Origin: CADEEN01 sp031389585
Lineage (GTDB): Bacteria > Pseudomonadota > Gammaproteobacteria > Burkholderiales > Burkholderiaceae_C
Direction of reading: 5' to 3'
Assembly: GCA_031389585.1 (NCBI GenBank)
Contig: JANMSS010000022.1
Coordinates: forward strand, 1 to 13,105
Length of the DNA stretch: 13,105 bases
Made by a program: the position numbers and the translations under genes
Notes under the pieces: generated by a model
The model's input: only the letters and a program-made list of their open reading frames with translations
Told to the model about the DNA's origin: nothing
The model's database searches: none
Shown here: piece after piece, positions 1 through 7,847 of the stretch
Position numbering within the stretch: the first letter of the stretch is position 1
How the letters are laid out: every line of letters begins with the position of its first letter

Positions 1-693
1 GTGCAGGATGAAGATGCGGTCGAGCGCGCGCTCGAGCACCGGGCTCACCTTGTATTCCTCGCACGGCGTCGCGAACATCATGTGCAGGAAGTTGCCCGCA
101 TAGCTCAGATCGTTCTTCGGGTACATGTACGGCTGGCCGACGGTGTACTTGTAAGCCATGGCAACCAGCGTCGGCATCTTGGCGATCAGGCGGATCGCGG
201 CAATCTCGCGGTGCTTCGGATTGTTGATGTCCGTGCTGTCGTGATAGAAGGCCGACAGCGCGCCGACCAGGCCGGTCATGACCGCCATCGGGTGCGCGTC
301 GCGACGAAAGCCCCGCAGGAAGAACTGCATCTGCTCGTTGACCATCGTGTGATTGGTCACGAGCTTGGTGAAGTCGGTCTTCTGCTCGGCGTTCGGCAGT
401 TCGCCGTACAGCAGCAGGTGGCAGGTTTCCAGGAAGTCGCAGTTCACCGCCAATTGCTCGATCGGGTAGCCGCGGTAAAGCAACACGCCTTTGTCGCCAT
501 CGATGTACGTGATGGCCGACTGGCACGACGCCGTCGACATGAAGCCCGGGTCATAGGTGAACATGCCCGTTTGCGCGTAAAGCTTGCGGATGTCGATCAC
601 GTCGGGGCCGACGGTGCCCTGGTAGATCGGCATTTCGATCGGGGCGCCGCCATTGCTGAACGACAGGGTGGCCTTGTTGTCGGAGGCTTTCAT
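1..693 (-). CDS. gltA: citrate synthase, N-terminal part (cut by window edge)
   Basis: Condenses acetyl-CoA and oxaloacetate to citrate, the entry step of the TCA cycle, in the cytoplasm. The window holds the first 231 residues of a protein family that is usually about 430 long. The reading begins MKASDNKATLSF and includes the typical N-terminal stretches GTVGPDVIDIRKLY, FTYDPGFMSTASCQSAITYIDGD and LLYRGYPIEQLA. It ends at LDRIFILH, exactly where the family's HADHEQNAST motif would start. The oxaloacetate-binding and catalytic histidines and the catalytic aspartate therefore lie outside the window. The long N-terminal domain is that of the type II, hexameric, NADH-sensitive enzymes of Gram-negative bacteria; allostery is family knowledge, not seen here. 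The start at 693 has an AAAGAAG ribosome site just upstream and lies 12 nt after the sdhE stop, so the gene is very probably co-transcribed with the sdh operon. Confidence 0.96.
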   Translation of the reverse strand, partial: MKASDNKATLSFSNGGAPIEMPIYQGTVGPDVIDIRKLYAQTGMFTYDPGFMSTASCQSAITYIDGDKGVLLYRGYPIEQLAVNCDFLETCHLLLYGELPNAEQKTDFTKLVTNHTMVNEQMQFFLRGFRRDAHPMAVMTGLVGALSAFYHDSTDINNPKHREIAAIRLIAKMPTLVAMAYKYTVGQPYMYPKNDLSYAGNFLHMMFATPCEEYKVSPVLERALDRIFILH

Positions 694-705
694 GGACGAC
701 TTCTT

Positions 706-1041
706 TCAGGAGGAGGTTGGAAATGCGGGTGAGGAAGAAAGACGTTGGGCGCCGTCGGTGCGCATCAGGGCGAGCAGCGCGCGCAAGGCCTCATTGGGGG
801 CCATTTCGCTTTCGACATCCTTGCGCGCCAGCAACAAATCGAGCAAATCGTTGTCCGGCAGGTCCATCAGCGTCTCCATCGCCCGCGCCTGGCCGACGGT
901 CAAGCGAGATTCGTGCCGCTCGAAGAACCGGGCAATGAACAGGTCGTTCTCCAGCAAGCCCCGGCGGCAGCGCCACTTGAGCTTGCTGAGCGCGCGCGCA
1001 TCGACCAGCGCATCGGGATCGGCATCGAGCGTCGGGGCCAT
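706..1041 (-). CDS. sdhE: succinate dehydrogenase flavinylation factor SdhE (Sdh5/CptB family)
   Basis: Small cytoplasmic helical protein of 111 residues (the family is usually 80-110) that promotes covalent attachment of FAD to SdhA. The hallmark RGxxE motif is visible as RRGLLEND at about residues 26-33, preceded by LSKLKWRC and followed by FIARFFERHESRLT and LMDLPDNDLLDLLLAR, all typical of this family. It starts 6 nt after the sdhB stop and ends 12 nt before gltA. It thus sits inside the operon that encodes its client SdhA, which strongly supports the assignment. Older annotations call homologues antitoxin CptB or YgfY; the sdh context favours the assembly role. The N-terminal extension of about 20 residues (APTLDADPDALVDARA) is longer than in the E. 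coli protein. Confidence 0.95.
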   Translation of the reverse strand: MAPTLDADPDALVDARALSKLKWRCRRGLLENDLFIARFFERHESRLTVGQARAMETLMDLPDNDLLDLLLARKDVESEMAPNEALRALLALMRTDGAQRLSSSPAFPTSS

Positions 1042-1047
1042 GTTGGA

Positions 1048-1752
1048 TCAGACGGCGCGGCGCACCATCAATTCCTTGATTTTCCCGATCGCCCGGGTCG
1101 GATTCAGATGCTTCGGACACACATCGACGCAATTCATGATGGTGTGGCAGCGGAACAGCCGGTACGGGTCTTCCAGGTTGTCCAGGCGCGCGCCGGTGGC
1201 TTCGTCGCGGCTGTCGGCGATGAAGCGGTAGGCCTGCAGCAGGCCGGCCGGGCCGACGAACTTGTCCGGGTTCCACCAGAAGCTTGGGCAACTGGTCGAG
1301 CAGCTTGCGCACAGGATGCACTCGTACAGGCCGTTGAGCTCATCGCGCTCTTCGGGCGACTGCAGGCGCTCCTTCTCGGGCGGCGGCGTGTCATTGACCA
1401 GGTACGGTTTGATCGAGTGGTACTGCTTGAAGAACTGCGTCATGTCGACGATCAGGTCGCGGATCACGGGCAGGCCGGGCAGCGGCTTCAAGACCACGCT
1501 GCCGGGCAGCGTGCGCATGTTGGTCAGGCAGGCCAGGCCGTTCTTGCCGTTGATGTTCATTGCGTCCGATCCGCAAACACCCTCGCGGCACGAGCGGCGG
1601 AACGACAGCGACGGATCGACCGCCTTCAGCTTCATCAGCGCGTCGAGCAACATTCGTTCGCTGCCGTCGAGCTCGACATCGATCGTCTGCATCCGCGGCT
1701 TGGCGTCGGTGTCGGGGTCGTAGCGGTAGATCTGGAAGGTGCTTTTGGTCAT
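1048..1752 (-). CDS. sdhB: succinate dehydrogenase iron-sulfur subunit
   Basis: Electron-transfer subunit of respiratory complex II, passing electrons from the flavin of SdhA to the quinone site in SdhC/SdhD. The protein is full length (234 residues). Ligands for three clusters can be read. The [2Fe-2S] site is CREGVCGSD...GLAC, with C55, C60, D63 and C75; an Asp in the third position is also found in E. coli. The C-terminal sites are CILCASCSTSC (C145, C148, C151, C155) and CHTIMNCVDVCPKHLNP (C202, C208, C212), which make the [4Fe-4S] and [3Fe-4S] centres. PSFWW after C155 carries the conserved Trp near the quinone pocket. The gene starts 13 nt after sdhA and stops 6 nt before sdhE. A GAAGG element about 10 nt upstream can serve as the ribosome site. 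Confidence 0.98.
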   Translation of the reverse strand: MTKSTFQIYRYDPDTDAKPRMQTIDVELDGSERMLLDALMKLKAVDPSLSFRRSCREGVCGSDAMNINGKNGLACLTNMRTLPGSVVLKPLPGLPVIRDLIVDMTQFFKQYHSIKPYLVNDTPPPEKERLQSPEERDELNGLYECILCASCSTSCPSFWWNPDKFVGPAGLLQAYRFIADSRDEATGARLDNLEDPYRLFRCHTIMNCVDVCPKHLNPTRAIGKIKELMVRRAV

Positions 1753-1765
1753 TGGGATACGGCCT

Positions 1766-3553
1766 TCAGAACGTGCGCACTTTGGGTGGAATCGACTCGG
1801 CCGTCAGCGGCTTCAACTGCACCGGCTTGTAGTCGAGCCGGTCGCCCTGGCTGTACCACAAGGTGTGCTTCATCCACTTCTCGTCGTTGCGGCCGTTCGG
1901 GAACTCGGGCGTGTCGGCGTAGTCGTTGACGCTGTGCGCGCCGCGGCTCTCGCGGCGTGCGGCGGCCGAGACGATGGTGGCCCGGGCCGCCTCGATCAGG
2001 TTCTCGACCTCGAGCGCTTCGACACGCGCTGTATTGAAGATCTGGCTCTTGTCCTTGAGAGTGATGCCCTTCACCCGCTCGGCCAGCGCGGCGATCTTGA
2101 CCACGCCTTCATCGAGGCTGGCCTGGGTGCGAAAGACAGCGGCATGCTGCTGCATCGCTTTGCGAATGTCGTCGGCGACGTCCTGCGCGTATTCGCCCGA
2201 CACGCTGTTGTCCAGCCGCGCGAGACGAGCCAGCGACGGCTCTGCGGCGTCAGCCGGCAGCGGCTTGTGCGTTTGGGCCTTCAGACCCGCGTCGATGATG
2301 TGCATGGCCGCCGCGCGCCCGAACACCAGCAGGTCGAGCAGGGAATTGGTACCGAGGCGGTTCGCGCCATGCACGCTGACGCAGGCGCATTCGCCGACTG
2401 CATAGAAACCGTTGACCACCGCGTTCGGATTGCCGTCCTTGGGCGCCACCACCTGGCCGTGGATGTTGGTCGGGATGCCGCCCATCTGGTAGTGAATCGT
2501 CGGCACCACCGGAATCGGCTCCTTGGTGATGTCGACGTTGGCGAAGTTGAGGCCGATCTCGAACACGCTGGGCAGGCGCTTCATGATCGTGTCACCGCCC
2601 AGATGCGTCAAATCCAGATTGATGTAATCCTTGTTCGGACCGCAGCCGCGACCTTCCTTGATCTCCTGGTCCATGCATCGCGACACGAAGTCGCGCGGCG
2701 CCAGGTCCTTCATGGTCGGCGCATAGCGCTCCATGAAGCGCTCGCCCGCGGCGTTGCGCAGGATGGCGCCTTCGCCGCGGCAGCCTTCCGTGAGCAGCAC
2801 GCCGGCGTTGTGCACGCCCGTCGGGTGGAACTGCCAGAACTCCATGTCTTCCAGCGGCACGCCGGCGCGCGCGGCCATGCCCAGGCCGTCGCCGGTGTTG
2901 ATGAAGGCGTTGGTGCTGGCCGCATAGATGCGCCCTGCCCCGCCGGTGGCAAACAGCGTGACCTTGGCCTCGAGGATGTGCACCTCGCCGGTTTCCATTT
3001 CCAGCGCGGTGACGCCAAGCACGTCGCCCTCGGCATCTCGGATCAGGTCGAGCACCATCCACTCGACGAAGAAGGTCGTGCGCGCCTTGACGTTTTGCTG
3101 GTACAGGGTGTGCAGCATCGCGTGGCCGGTGCGGTCGGCGGCGGCGCAGGCGCGCTGCACCGGCTTCTCGCCGTAGTTGGCGGTGTGGCCGCCGAAGGGG
3201 CGCTGGTAGATCGTGCCGTCGGGGTTGCGGTCGAAGGGCATGCCCATGTGCTCGAGCTCGTAGACCACCTTGGGCGCTTCGCGGCACATGTACTCGATGG
3301 CATCCTGGTCGCCCAACCAATCGCTGCCCTTGACCGTGTCGAAGAAGTGGTAGTGCCAGTTGTCCTCGCTCATGTTGCCCAGTGCGGCGCCGATGCCGCC
3401 CTGCGCTGCCACCGTGTGCGAACGCGTCGGGAACACCTTGGACACGACGGCGACGTTCAAACCCGCCTGGGCCAGGCGCAGCGAGGCCTGCATGCCGGAG
3501 CCGCCGGCACCCACGATCACCACGTCGAACTTGCGTTTGGCCAGCGTCGCCAT
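1766..3553 (-). CDS. sdhA: succinate dehydrogenase flavoprotein subunit
   Basis: Catalytic subunit of complex II: oxidises succinate to fumarate on the cytoplasmic face of the inner membrane using covalently bound FAD. The protein has 595 residues, normal for the family. The dinucleotide-binding motif VVIVGAGGSGM is at residues 11-21. The flavin-linked His is H46 in RSHTVAAQGG. Substrate-site segments are QFHPTG, LLTEGCRGEGA, GERFMERYAPTMKDLAPRD, HYQMGGIPTN and GANRLGTNSLLDLLVFGR. An in-frame ATG at 3742 would add 63 residues, but these are Arg/Ala-rich, overlap sdhD and match nothing in the family. The start at 3553 has a GGAGG site at 3565-3569 and places the flavin motif at the usual distance, so I chose it. 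It starts 5 nt after sdhD. Confidence 0.98.
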   Translation of the reverse strand: MATLAKRKFDVVIVGAGGSGMQASLRLAQAGLNVAVVSKVFPTRSHTVAAQGGIGAALGNMSEDNWHYHFFDTVKGSDWLGDQDAIEYMCREAPKVVYELEHMGMPFDRNPDGTIYQRPFGGHTANYGEKPVQRACAAADRTGHAMLHTLYQQNVKARTTFFVEWMVLDLIRDAEGDVLGVTALEMETGEVHILEAKVTLFATGGAGRIYAASTNAFINTGDGLGMAARAGVPLEDMEFWQFHPTGVHNAGVLLTEGCRGEGAILRNAAGERFMERYAPTMKDLAPRDFVSRCMDQEIKEGRGCGPNKDYINLDLTHLGGDTIMKRLPSVFEIGLNFANVDITKEPIPVVPTIHYQMGGIPTNIHGQVVAPKDGNPNAVVNGFYAVGECACVSVHGANRLGTNSLLDLLVFGRAAAMHIIDAGLKAQTHKPLPADAAEPSLARLARLDNSVSGEYAQDVADDIRKAMQQHAAVFRTQASLDEGVVKIAALAERVKGITLKDKSQIFNTARVEALEVENLIEAARATIVSAAARRESRGAHSVNDYADTPEFPNGRNDEKWMKHTLWYSQGDRLDYKPVQLKPLTAESIPPKVRTF

Positions 3554-3558
3554 CGTTG

Positions 3559-3924
3559 TCACAGCCTCCACAGCACTTGCACTGCCCAGCCGGCGCAGCC
3601 GACCAGCCAAGACAGCGTGAACACTTGCAGCGCGAGCTTCACGCCCACCGGTTTGACGTAGTCCATCCACACGTCGCGCATGCCGATCCAGGCGTGGACC
3701 AGCAGCGAAACGATGACGACGAAGGTCAGCACCTTCATCCACTGGCTCGAGAAGATCGCCGACCAGCGTTCGTAGCCCAGCTTGGGGCCAAACAGCAACT
3801 GCCCGACCAGCACGACCGTGAACAACGCCATCAGCACTGCGGTCACCCGCTGCGCGAGCCAGTCGCGGAAACCATAGTGCGCGCCGACCACCAGGCGCTT
3901 GGAACCGTAATTCTGTTCGGTCAT
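3559..3924 (-). CDS. sdhD: succinate dehydrogenase membrane anchor subunit
   Basis: Hydrophobic anchor of complex II, 121 residues, which with SdhC binds haem b and forms the quinone site. Three membrane segments are evident: about residues 27-45 (VTAVLMALFTVVLVGQLLF), 63-82 (MKVLTFVVIVSLLVHAWIGM) and 98-118. The block VHAWIGMRDVWMDYVKP is diagnostic: H77 corresponds to the haem-ligand His71 of E. coli SdhD, and D88-Y89 to the Asp82-Tyr83 pair at the quinone site. The spacing between these residues is preserved. The start is 7 nt after the sdhC stop and the stop is 5 nt before sdhA, consistent with one operon. Confidence 0.95.
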   Translation of the reverse strand: MTEQNYGSKRLVVGAHYGFRDWLAQRVTAVLMALFTVVLVGQLLFGPKLGYERWSAIFSSQWMKVLTFVVIVSLLVHAWIGMRDVWMDYVKPVGVKLALQVFTLSWLVGCAGWAVQVLWRL

Positions 3925-3931
3925 GGCGTCC

Positions 3932-4360
3932 TCAGAAGAACAGCTTGACGGCCAGTGCCAGCGTCAGCACCCCGCTCGACGCCAGCGTGACCCAGGCCGA
4001 GATGCGGCCCTGCTCCAGGCTGACGCTGTGCGTCACGTCCATCCACAGGTGGCGCACACCGGCGATGAAGTGGAACAGGTAGGCCCAGATCAGGGCCAGC
4101 GCGACGAGCTTCATGAACCAGCCAGGCAACCAGCCCAGGCCGGCAACGAAGGTGCTGGTGAAGCGTTCGTAGGAAATCTCCGAGCTCAGGCTGACGTCAA
4201 ACAGCCAGATCACGAAGGGCAGGAGCAGGAACATCAACACGCCGCTGACCCGGTGCAGTATCGACACGATGCCCGCCGGCGGCAGCCGGTAGCCGACGAT
4301 CTGGGTGATGTGGATGTTGCGGTAGACGGGGCGTTTTTGTGTTTGCGTCGTGTCGGCCAT
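3932..4360 (-). CDS. sdhC: succinate dehydrogenase cytochrome b556 subunit
   Basis: First gene of the sdh operon; the 142-residue membrane subunit of complex II that binds haem b and ubiquinone. The N-terminal block RPVYRNIHITQIVGYRLPPAGIVSILHRVSGV is typical of betaproteobacterial SdhC. S33 and R37 in SILHRVSG match the quinone-site Ser27 and Arg31 of E. coli. H97 in FHFIAGVRHLWMD matches the haem-ligand His84. Three membrane segments lie at about residues 29-54, 83-103 and 121-141. The ribosome site is not strong (TTGGATCG just upstream), but the start fits the family. Upstream are a palindrome and a possible promoter at about 4399-4417, then the end of the RND operon. Confidence 0.96.
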   Translation of the reverse strand: MADTTQTQKRPVYRNIHITQIVGYRLPPAGIVSILHRVSGVLMFLLLPFVIWLFDVSLSSEISYERFTSTFVAGLGWLPGWFMKLVALALIWAYLFHFIAGVRHLWMDVTHSVSLEQGRISAWVTLASSGVLTLALAVKLFF

Positions 4361-4398
4361 GGCGATCCAAGCAGATGTTCCCGCGCTGAAACAAGTTC

Positions 4399-4417
4399 AT
4401 TCTATTGCAGTGCAATA
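4399..4417 (-). promoter_or_regulatory. possible sdhC promoter with overlapping palindrome
   Basis: On the minus strand a TAGAAT hexamer (4404-4399) resembles a sigma-70 -10 box about 38 nt upstream of the sdhC start codon. It overlaps a perfect inverted repeat, TATTGCA-G-TGCAATA (4403-4417; 7-bp arms, 1-nt centre). This short AT-richer patch stands out in a GC-rich stretch. No good -35 box is found at the normal distance, as would suit a promoter that needs an activator or is controlled by a bound regulator. The inverted repeat is a direct observation; its role as an operator is inference. The rest of 4361-4616 shows no credible gene. Confidence 0.45.
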
Positions 4418-4573
4418 TGTGCGCGCAGGTCGTGGCGCACGAACTCGAACTGCACGGTGCGCGAGGCTCGTTCCCGTCGCCGGACTGGCCGCCGTTTAGC
4501 CGACCACTGGCGGTCAGGATGCCGGCGGCGCCGGGCAGGTCGTGTACGACGTGCTGAACCCGCCCGCCTCCCC

Positions 4574-4600
4574 GCCTGTCCTGCACACCCCAGGACAGGC
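4574..4600 (-). terminator. hairpin 3' of the RND operon
   Basis: A perfect 10-bp stem, GCCTGTCCTG (4574-4583) paired with CAGGACAGGC (4591-4600), has a 7-nt loop. It lies 16 nt beyond the RND pump stop codon in the direction of transcription. Position and stability suggest that it ends or stabilises the efflux transcript before the sdhC promoter region. No T-run follows on the minus strand, so it is not a classical intrinsic terminator and may leak or act as an mRNA 3' stabiliser. Confidence 0.5.
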
Positions 4601-4616
4601 CCCGACGACCATCGTG

Positions 4617-7600
4617 TCAGTCGCGGTCGGCGGGCATCGCGACCGGGATCGCACCGCCGCCTGCGACTGACTTCTGCGCCGCGGGCTTGGGCTTCCTGTC
4701 GCGCACCAGGTAGCTGTACAGCACCGGCACGACGACCAGGGTCAGGATCGTCGAGGTGATCACGCCGCCGATGATGGCGCGGCCCATCGGGGCCTGGATC
4801 TCGCCGCCGTCATTGAACGCCAGCGCCAATGGCAGCATGCCGAAGACCATCGCCATCGTGGTCATGACGATCGGCCGCATGCGGATCATCCCGGCCTGCA
4901 GCAGCGCCTCCGCGACCGTGGCACCGGCCTTGCGCGCCTGGTTGGCGAAGTCGACCAACAGGATCGCGTTCTTGGTTACCAGGCCCATCAGCATGACCAG
5001 GCCGATCATCGAAAACACGTTCAGCGTCGAGCGCCAGAACAGCAGCGCCAGCATGACGCCGATCAACGCCAGCGGCAGCGAGGCCATGATCGCGATCGGT
5101 TGAACGAAGCTGCCGAACTGGCTGGCCAGCACGATATAGATAAAGATCACCGCCAGCGCCATCGCAGCCAGCAGGCCGCTGAAGGCCTCGGCCTGCTGCT
5201 GCAACTGGCCGCCGACATCGAAGCTGTAGCCGGGCGGCAGCACGGTTTCCTTGATCAGCTTCTGCACATCGTCGCCAACTTCGCCGACCGAACGGTCCTT
5301 GACGCCGGCAAACACCGCCTCGCGGCGCTGCAGGTTCTGGCGCCGGATCACCTCCGGGTTGAATACCGATTCGATCGTCGCCACGCTGTCCAGCGAGATC
5401 GGCGTACCGTCCTTGGCAAAGGCCACCGGCAGTCCGCGCAACTGCTCGATGCGTTCGCGCTGCGATTCGTTCAGGCGCAGCACGACGTCGACTTGCGTAC
5501 CGTCGGGCGTAGTCCAGTAGGTGGCGGTGTCACCGTTGACATAGGCACGCAAGCTCGACGCCAGTTGCGGCGCGGTCAGGCCCAACTCGCGCACCGCATC
5601 GGGCTTCAAGCGCACGGCGTAGGCCGGCAGCCCGGGCTTGACCGAGAGCTCGACGTCGACGATCCCCTTGATCTTCTTGACCTTTTCGGCGAAGTCGGTA
5701 GCCACCCGCGCCAGCCCTTCCGGGTCGTTGCCGAGAATGGCCACGTAGACCGGTCGATTGAAGCCGACCGAGGCGTCGGTGCCGGGAATCTTGGCGATGG
5801 CCTCGCGCATCGCGTCTTCGACCTGTTTTTGCGAGCGCGAGCGCTCCTTCTTGTCCTTGAGCGCAATGTTCAGCGACGCCTGATTGCGCTGGCCGGCGCC
5901 GCCGACGAAGGTCGACACCGCTCTGACCTCTGGAAATGCGAGCACGATCTCCTCGATCTGCCGTACCTTGGCGTCAGTGCGCTCCAGGCTCGAGCCGACC
6001 GGCATGCGCAGCGCCAGCCGCGTGAAGCCCTGATCAGTCTCCGGCACGAACTCGCTGCCGACCAACGGGGCCAGCCCCAAGGCGCCGACGAAACTCGCCA
6101 CCCCCACCGCCATGACCACACCGCGGGGCGTGATCGTGGCCCAGCGCAGGCGGCGACGGCTGGCCTTGTCGCGCGTGCCGTCGCCGGCAAAGCCGTGGCC
6201 GTAGGCCAGCAGCGGCGGGTAGAACATCCGGTAGCGCCGGCCCGAAAAGGCCCAGCGGATCACCCGCTCATAGACGGCATGCAGCACGTCCATCACGCGG
6301 TCGGTGGCGCGCAGCAGGGCCCCGAGCACTGGCAGCTTCTTCATCCGCTCGGCCGGCGGGTCGTGCCACACCGAGGACAGCATCGGGTCGAGCGTGAAGC
6401 TGACGAACAGGCCGACCAGCACTGCCACCACCACGGTGATGCCAAAGGGGTAGAAGAATTTGCCGATGATGCCGCCCATGAAGGCCACCGGAACGAACAC
6501 CGCACACAAGGCGAAGGTGGTGGCCATGACGGCCAAGCCGATCTCGTCGGTGCCCTCGCGCGACGCGGTGTAGTGGTCTTTGCCCAGCGCGATATGGCGC
6601 ACGATGTTTTCGCGGACCACGATCGCATCGTCGATCAGCAGGCCGATGCACAGCGAGAGCGCCATCATGGTCATGAAGTTCAGCGTGAAGCCGAGCATGT
6701 AGACCGCGATGAAGCTCGAGATCACGGCGATCGGCAGTGTCAGTCCGGTAATGATCGTGCTGCGCCAGGAGTGCAGGAACAGGAAGACGATGGCCACCGT
6801 CAGCAGCGCGCCCTCGATCAGGGTGTGCTTCAGTCCGTTGAGTGAACCCTTGACCCAGTCGCTGGCGGCGTAGATGACAGTCAGCTCGACGTCCGGCGGC
6901 AGCGTCTTCCTGATCTCGTCGAGAGCCTTCTTCACCGCGTCGCCGGTGACGACGATGTTCGCATCCTGCTGCTTGAAGATGTTGAAGTTGATCGCCGGCT
7001 GACCGTTGATGCGGGCGGTCGAGTCAGCCTCCTTCTCACGCTCGACCAGTTCGCCCAGGTCGCCCAGCGTCAGCGCCAGGCCATTGCGCCGCGCCACCAC
7101 CATGCGCTCGAACTGCTTGGGGTCGCGCACGCGGCCCTCGACTCGCAGCAGAGTGTCCTGCGTGCGGTCATTGAGCAGCCCGACCGGCTGGTCGGCATTG
7201 GCCTCGCGCAGCGCCGTGGCAATCTCGGCCGGCGTCACGCCGTAGGTGCGAAGGCGCACCGGGTCCAAGTCGATGCGCACCTCACGCGTCACCAGGCCGC
7301 TGATATCCACCCGGGCCACGCCTTCGACGCGCTGCAGCCGCTTGCCGACATTGAGTTCGCCCAGGATCGACAACTCGCGCGCGCTGCGTGTCTTGGACAG
7401 CAACGCCACATTGACCACCGGCTCGCTGTTGTCGTTGTTGAAGCGCGAGATGTTGGGTGCGCGCACCTCGCGCGGAAATCCCGCCTGCACCGCAGCAACA
7501 CGGTCACGCACCTCCTGCATCGCGCGGAACATGTCGGCGTCCAGACCGAACTCCACGCTCAGCGTGCCGCGGCCCTCCTGCGAGCGCGACATGATCCGCT

Positions 7601-7832
7601 TGACACCGGCGATGCTGTTGAGCGCCTCCTCGATCGGCTTCATGACCTCGCGCTCGACCGCCTCGGGTGAAGCGCCCGGGTAGTGGACCTCCATCCAGGC
7701 GCCGGGGAAGCTGATGTCGGGCATTTGCTCGACACCGAGCTTGGAATAGGAAAACAGGCCCAGAACGCAAAGCGCCACCATCACCATGACGGCGAAAACC
7801 GGGTTCTGGATCGAGACGCGGGTGATCCACAT
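4617..7832 (-). CDS. RND multidrug efflux pump, inner-membrane permease (HAE1 family)
   Basis: Proton-driven trimeric inner-membrane transporter of 1071 residues that, with a periplasmic adaptor and an outer-membrane channel, exports hydrophobic or amphiphilic compounds. The first membrane helix (NPVFAVMVMVALCVLGLFSY) is followed by GVEQMPDISFPG and VHYPGASPEAVEREV, standard for HAE1 pumps. The proton-relay residues are present: D401-D402 in GLLIDDAIVVREN (TM4) and K954 in GLVTKNAILLVDFANQ (TM10). This rules out a degenerate pump and argues against heavy-metal (CzcA) pumps. The cytoplasmic segment between TM6 and TM7 (about 485-570) is longer than in AcrB and carries a basic patch, GTRDKASRRRLRW. 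The start has a GGAGG site 6 nt upstream and lies 15 nt after the adaptor gene. Substrate cannot be told from sequence. No outer-membrane partner is in the window, so a TolC/OprM-like channel from elsewhere is presumably used. Confidence 0.95.
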   Translation of the reverse strand: MWITRVSIQNPVFAVMVMVALCVLGLFSYSKLGVEQMPDISFPGAWMEVHYPGASPEAVEREVMKPIEEALNSIAGVKRIMSRSQEGRGTLSVEFGLDADMFRAMQEVRDRVAAVQAGFPREVRAPNISRFNNDNSEPVVNVALLSKTRSARELSILGELNVGKRLQRVEGVARVDISGLVTREVRIDLDPVRLRTYGVTPAEIATALREANADQPVGLLNDRTQDTLLRVEGRVRDPKQFERMVVARRNGLALTLGDLGELVEREKEADSTARINGQPAINFNIFKQQDANIVVTGDAVKKALDEIRKTLPPDVELTVIYAASDWVKGSLNGLKHTLIEGALLTVAIVFLFLHSWRSTIITGLTLPIAVISSFIAVYMLGFTLNFMTMMALSLCIGLLIDDAIVVRENIVRHIALGKDHYTASREGTDEIGLAVMATTFALCAVFVPVAFMGGIIGKFFYPFGITVVVAVLVGLFVSFTLDPMLSSVWHDPPAERMKKLPVLGALLRATDRVMDVLHAVYERVIRWAFSGRRYRMFYPPLLAYGHGFAGDGTRDKASRRRLRWATITPRGVVMAVGVASFVGALGLAPLVGSEFVPETDQGFTRLALRMPVGSSLERTDAKVRQIEEIVLAFPEVRAVSTFVGGAGQRNQASLNIALKDKKERSRSQKQVEDAMREAIAKIPGTDASVGFNRPVYVAILGNDPEGLARVATDFAEKVKKIKGIVDVELSVKPGLPAYAVRLKPDAVRELGLTAPQLASSLRAYVNGDTATYWTTPDGTQVDVVLRLNESQRERIEQLRGLPVAFAKDGTPISLDSVATIESVFNPEVIRRQNLQRREAVFAGVKDRSVGEVGDDVQKLIKETVLPPGYSFDVGGQLQQQAEAFSGLLAAMALAVIFIYIVLASQFGSFVQPIAIMASLPLALIGVMLALLFWRSTLNVFSMIGLVMLMGLVTKNAILLVDFANQARKAGATVAEALLQAGMIRMRPIVMTTMAMVFGMLPLALAFNDGGEIQAPMGRAIIGGVITSTILTLVVVPVLYSYLVRDRKPKPAAQKSVAGGGAIPVAMPADRD

Positions 7833-7847
7833 GACTGGCCTCCGGTC

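Noticed and set aside
1..732. A plus-strand frame of 243 codons over gltA and another at 745-1929 over sdhE/sdhB
   Set aside because: Both are antisense to genes with clear family motifs and have no credible protein features.
1739..3661. A 640-codon plus-strand open frame opposite sdhA
   Set aside because: It lies antisense to an unmistakable sdhA, and its His/Arg/Val-rich translation shows no domain. It is the usual shadow frame of a high-GC gene.
3554..3742. A 63-residue N-terminal extension of SdhA
   Set aside because: It would overlap most of the sdhD 3' half and is Arg/Ala-rich. The Met at 3553 has a GGAGG site and the family's normal N-terminus.
4197..4586. A minus-strand ORF of 129 codons spanning the sdhC upstream region
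   Set aside because: It overlaps sdhC out of frame, has a random-looking translation and lacks a ribosome site. The region is better explained as control DNA.
5100..6845. A 581-codon plus-strand open frame opposite the RND pump
   Set aside because: Low-complexity composition rich in His, Gln, Asp and Arg, no recognisable motif, and fully inside the pump gene on the other strand.
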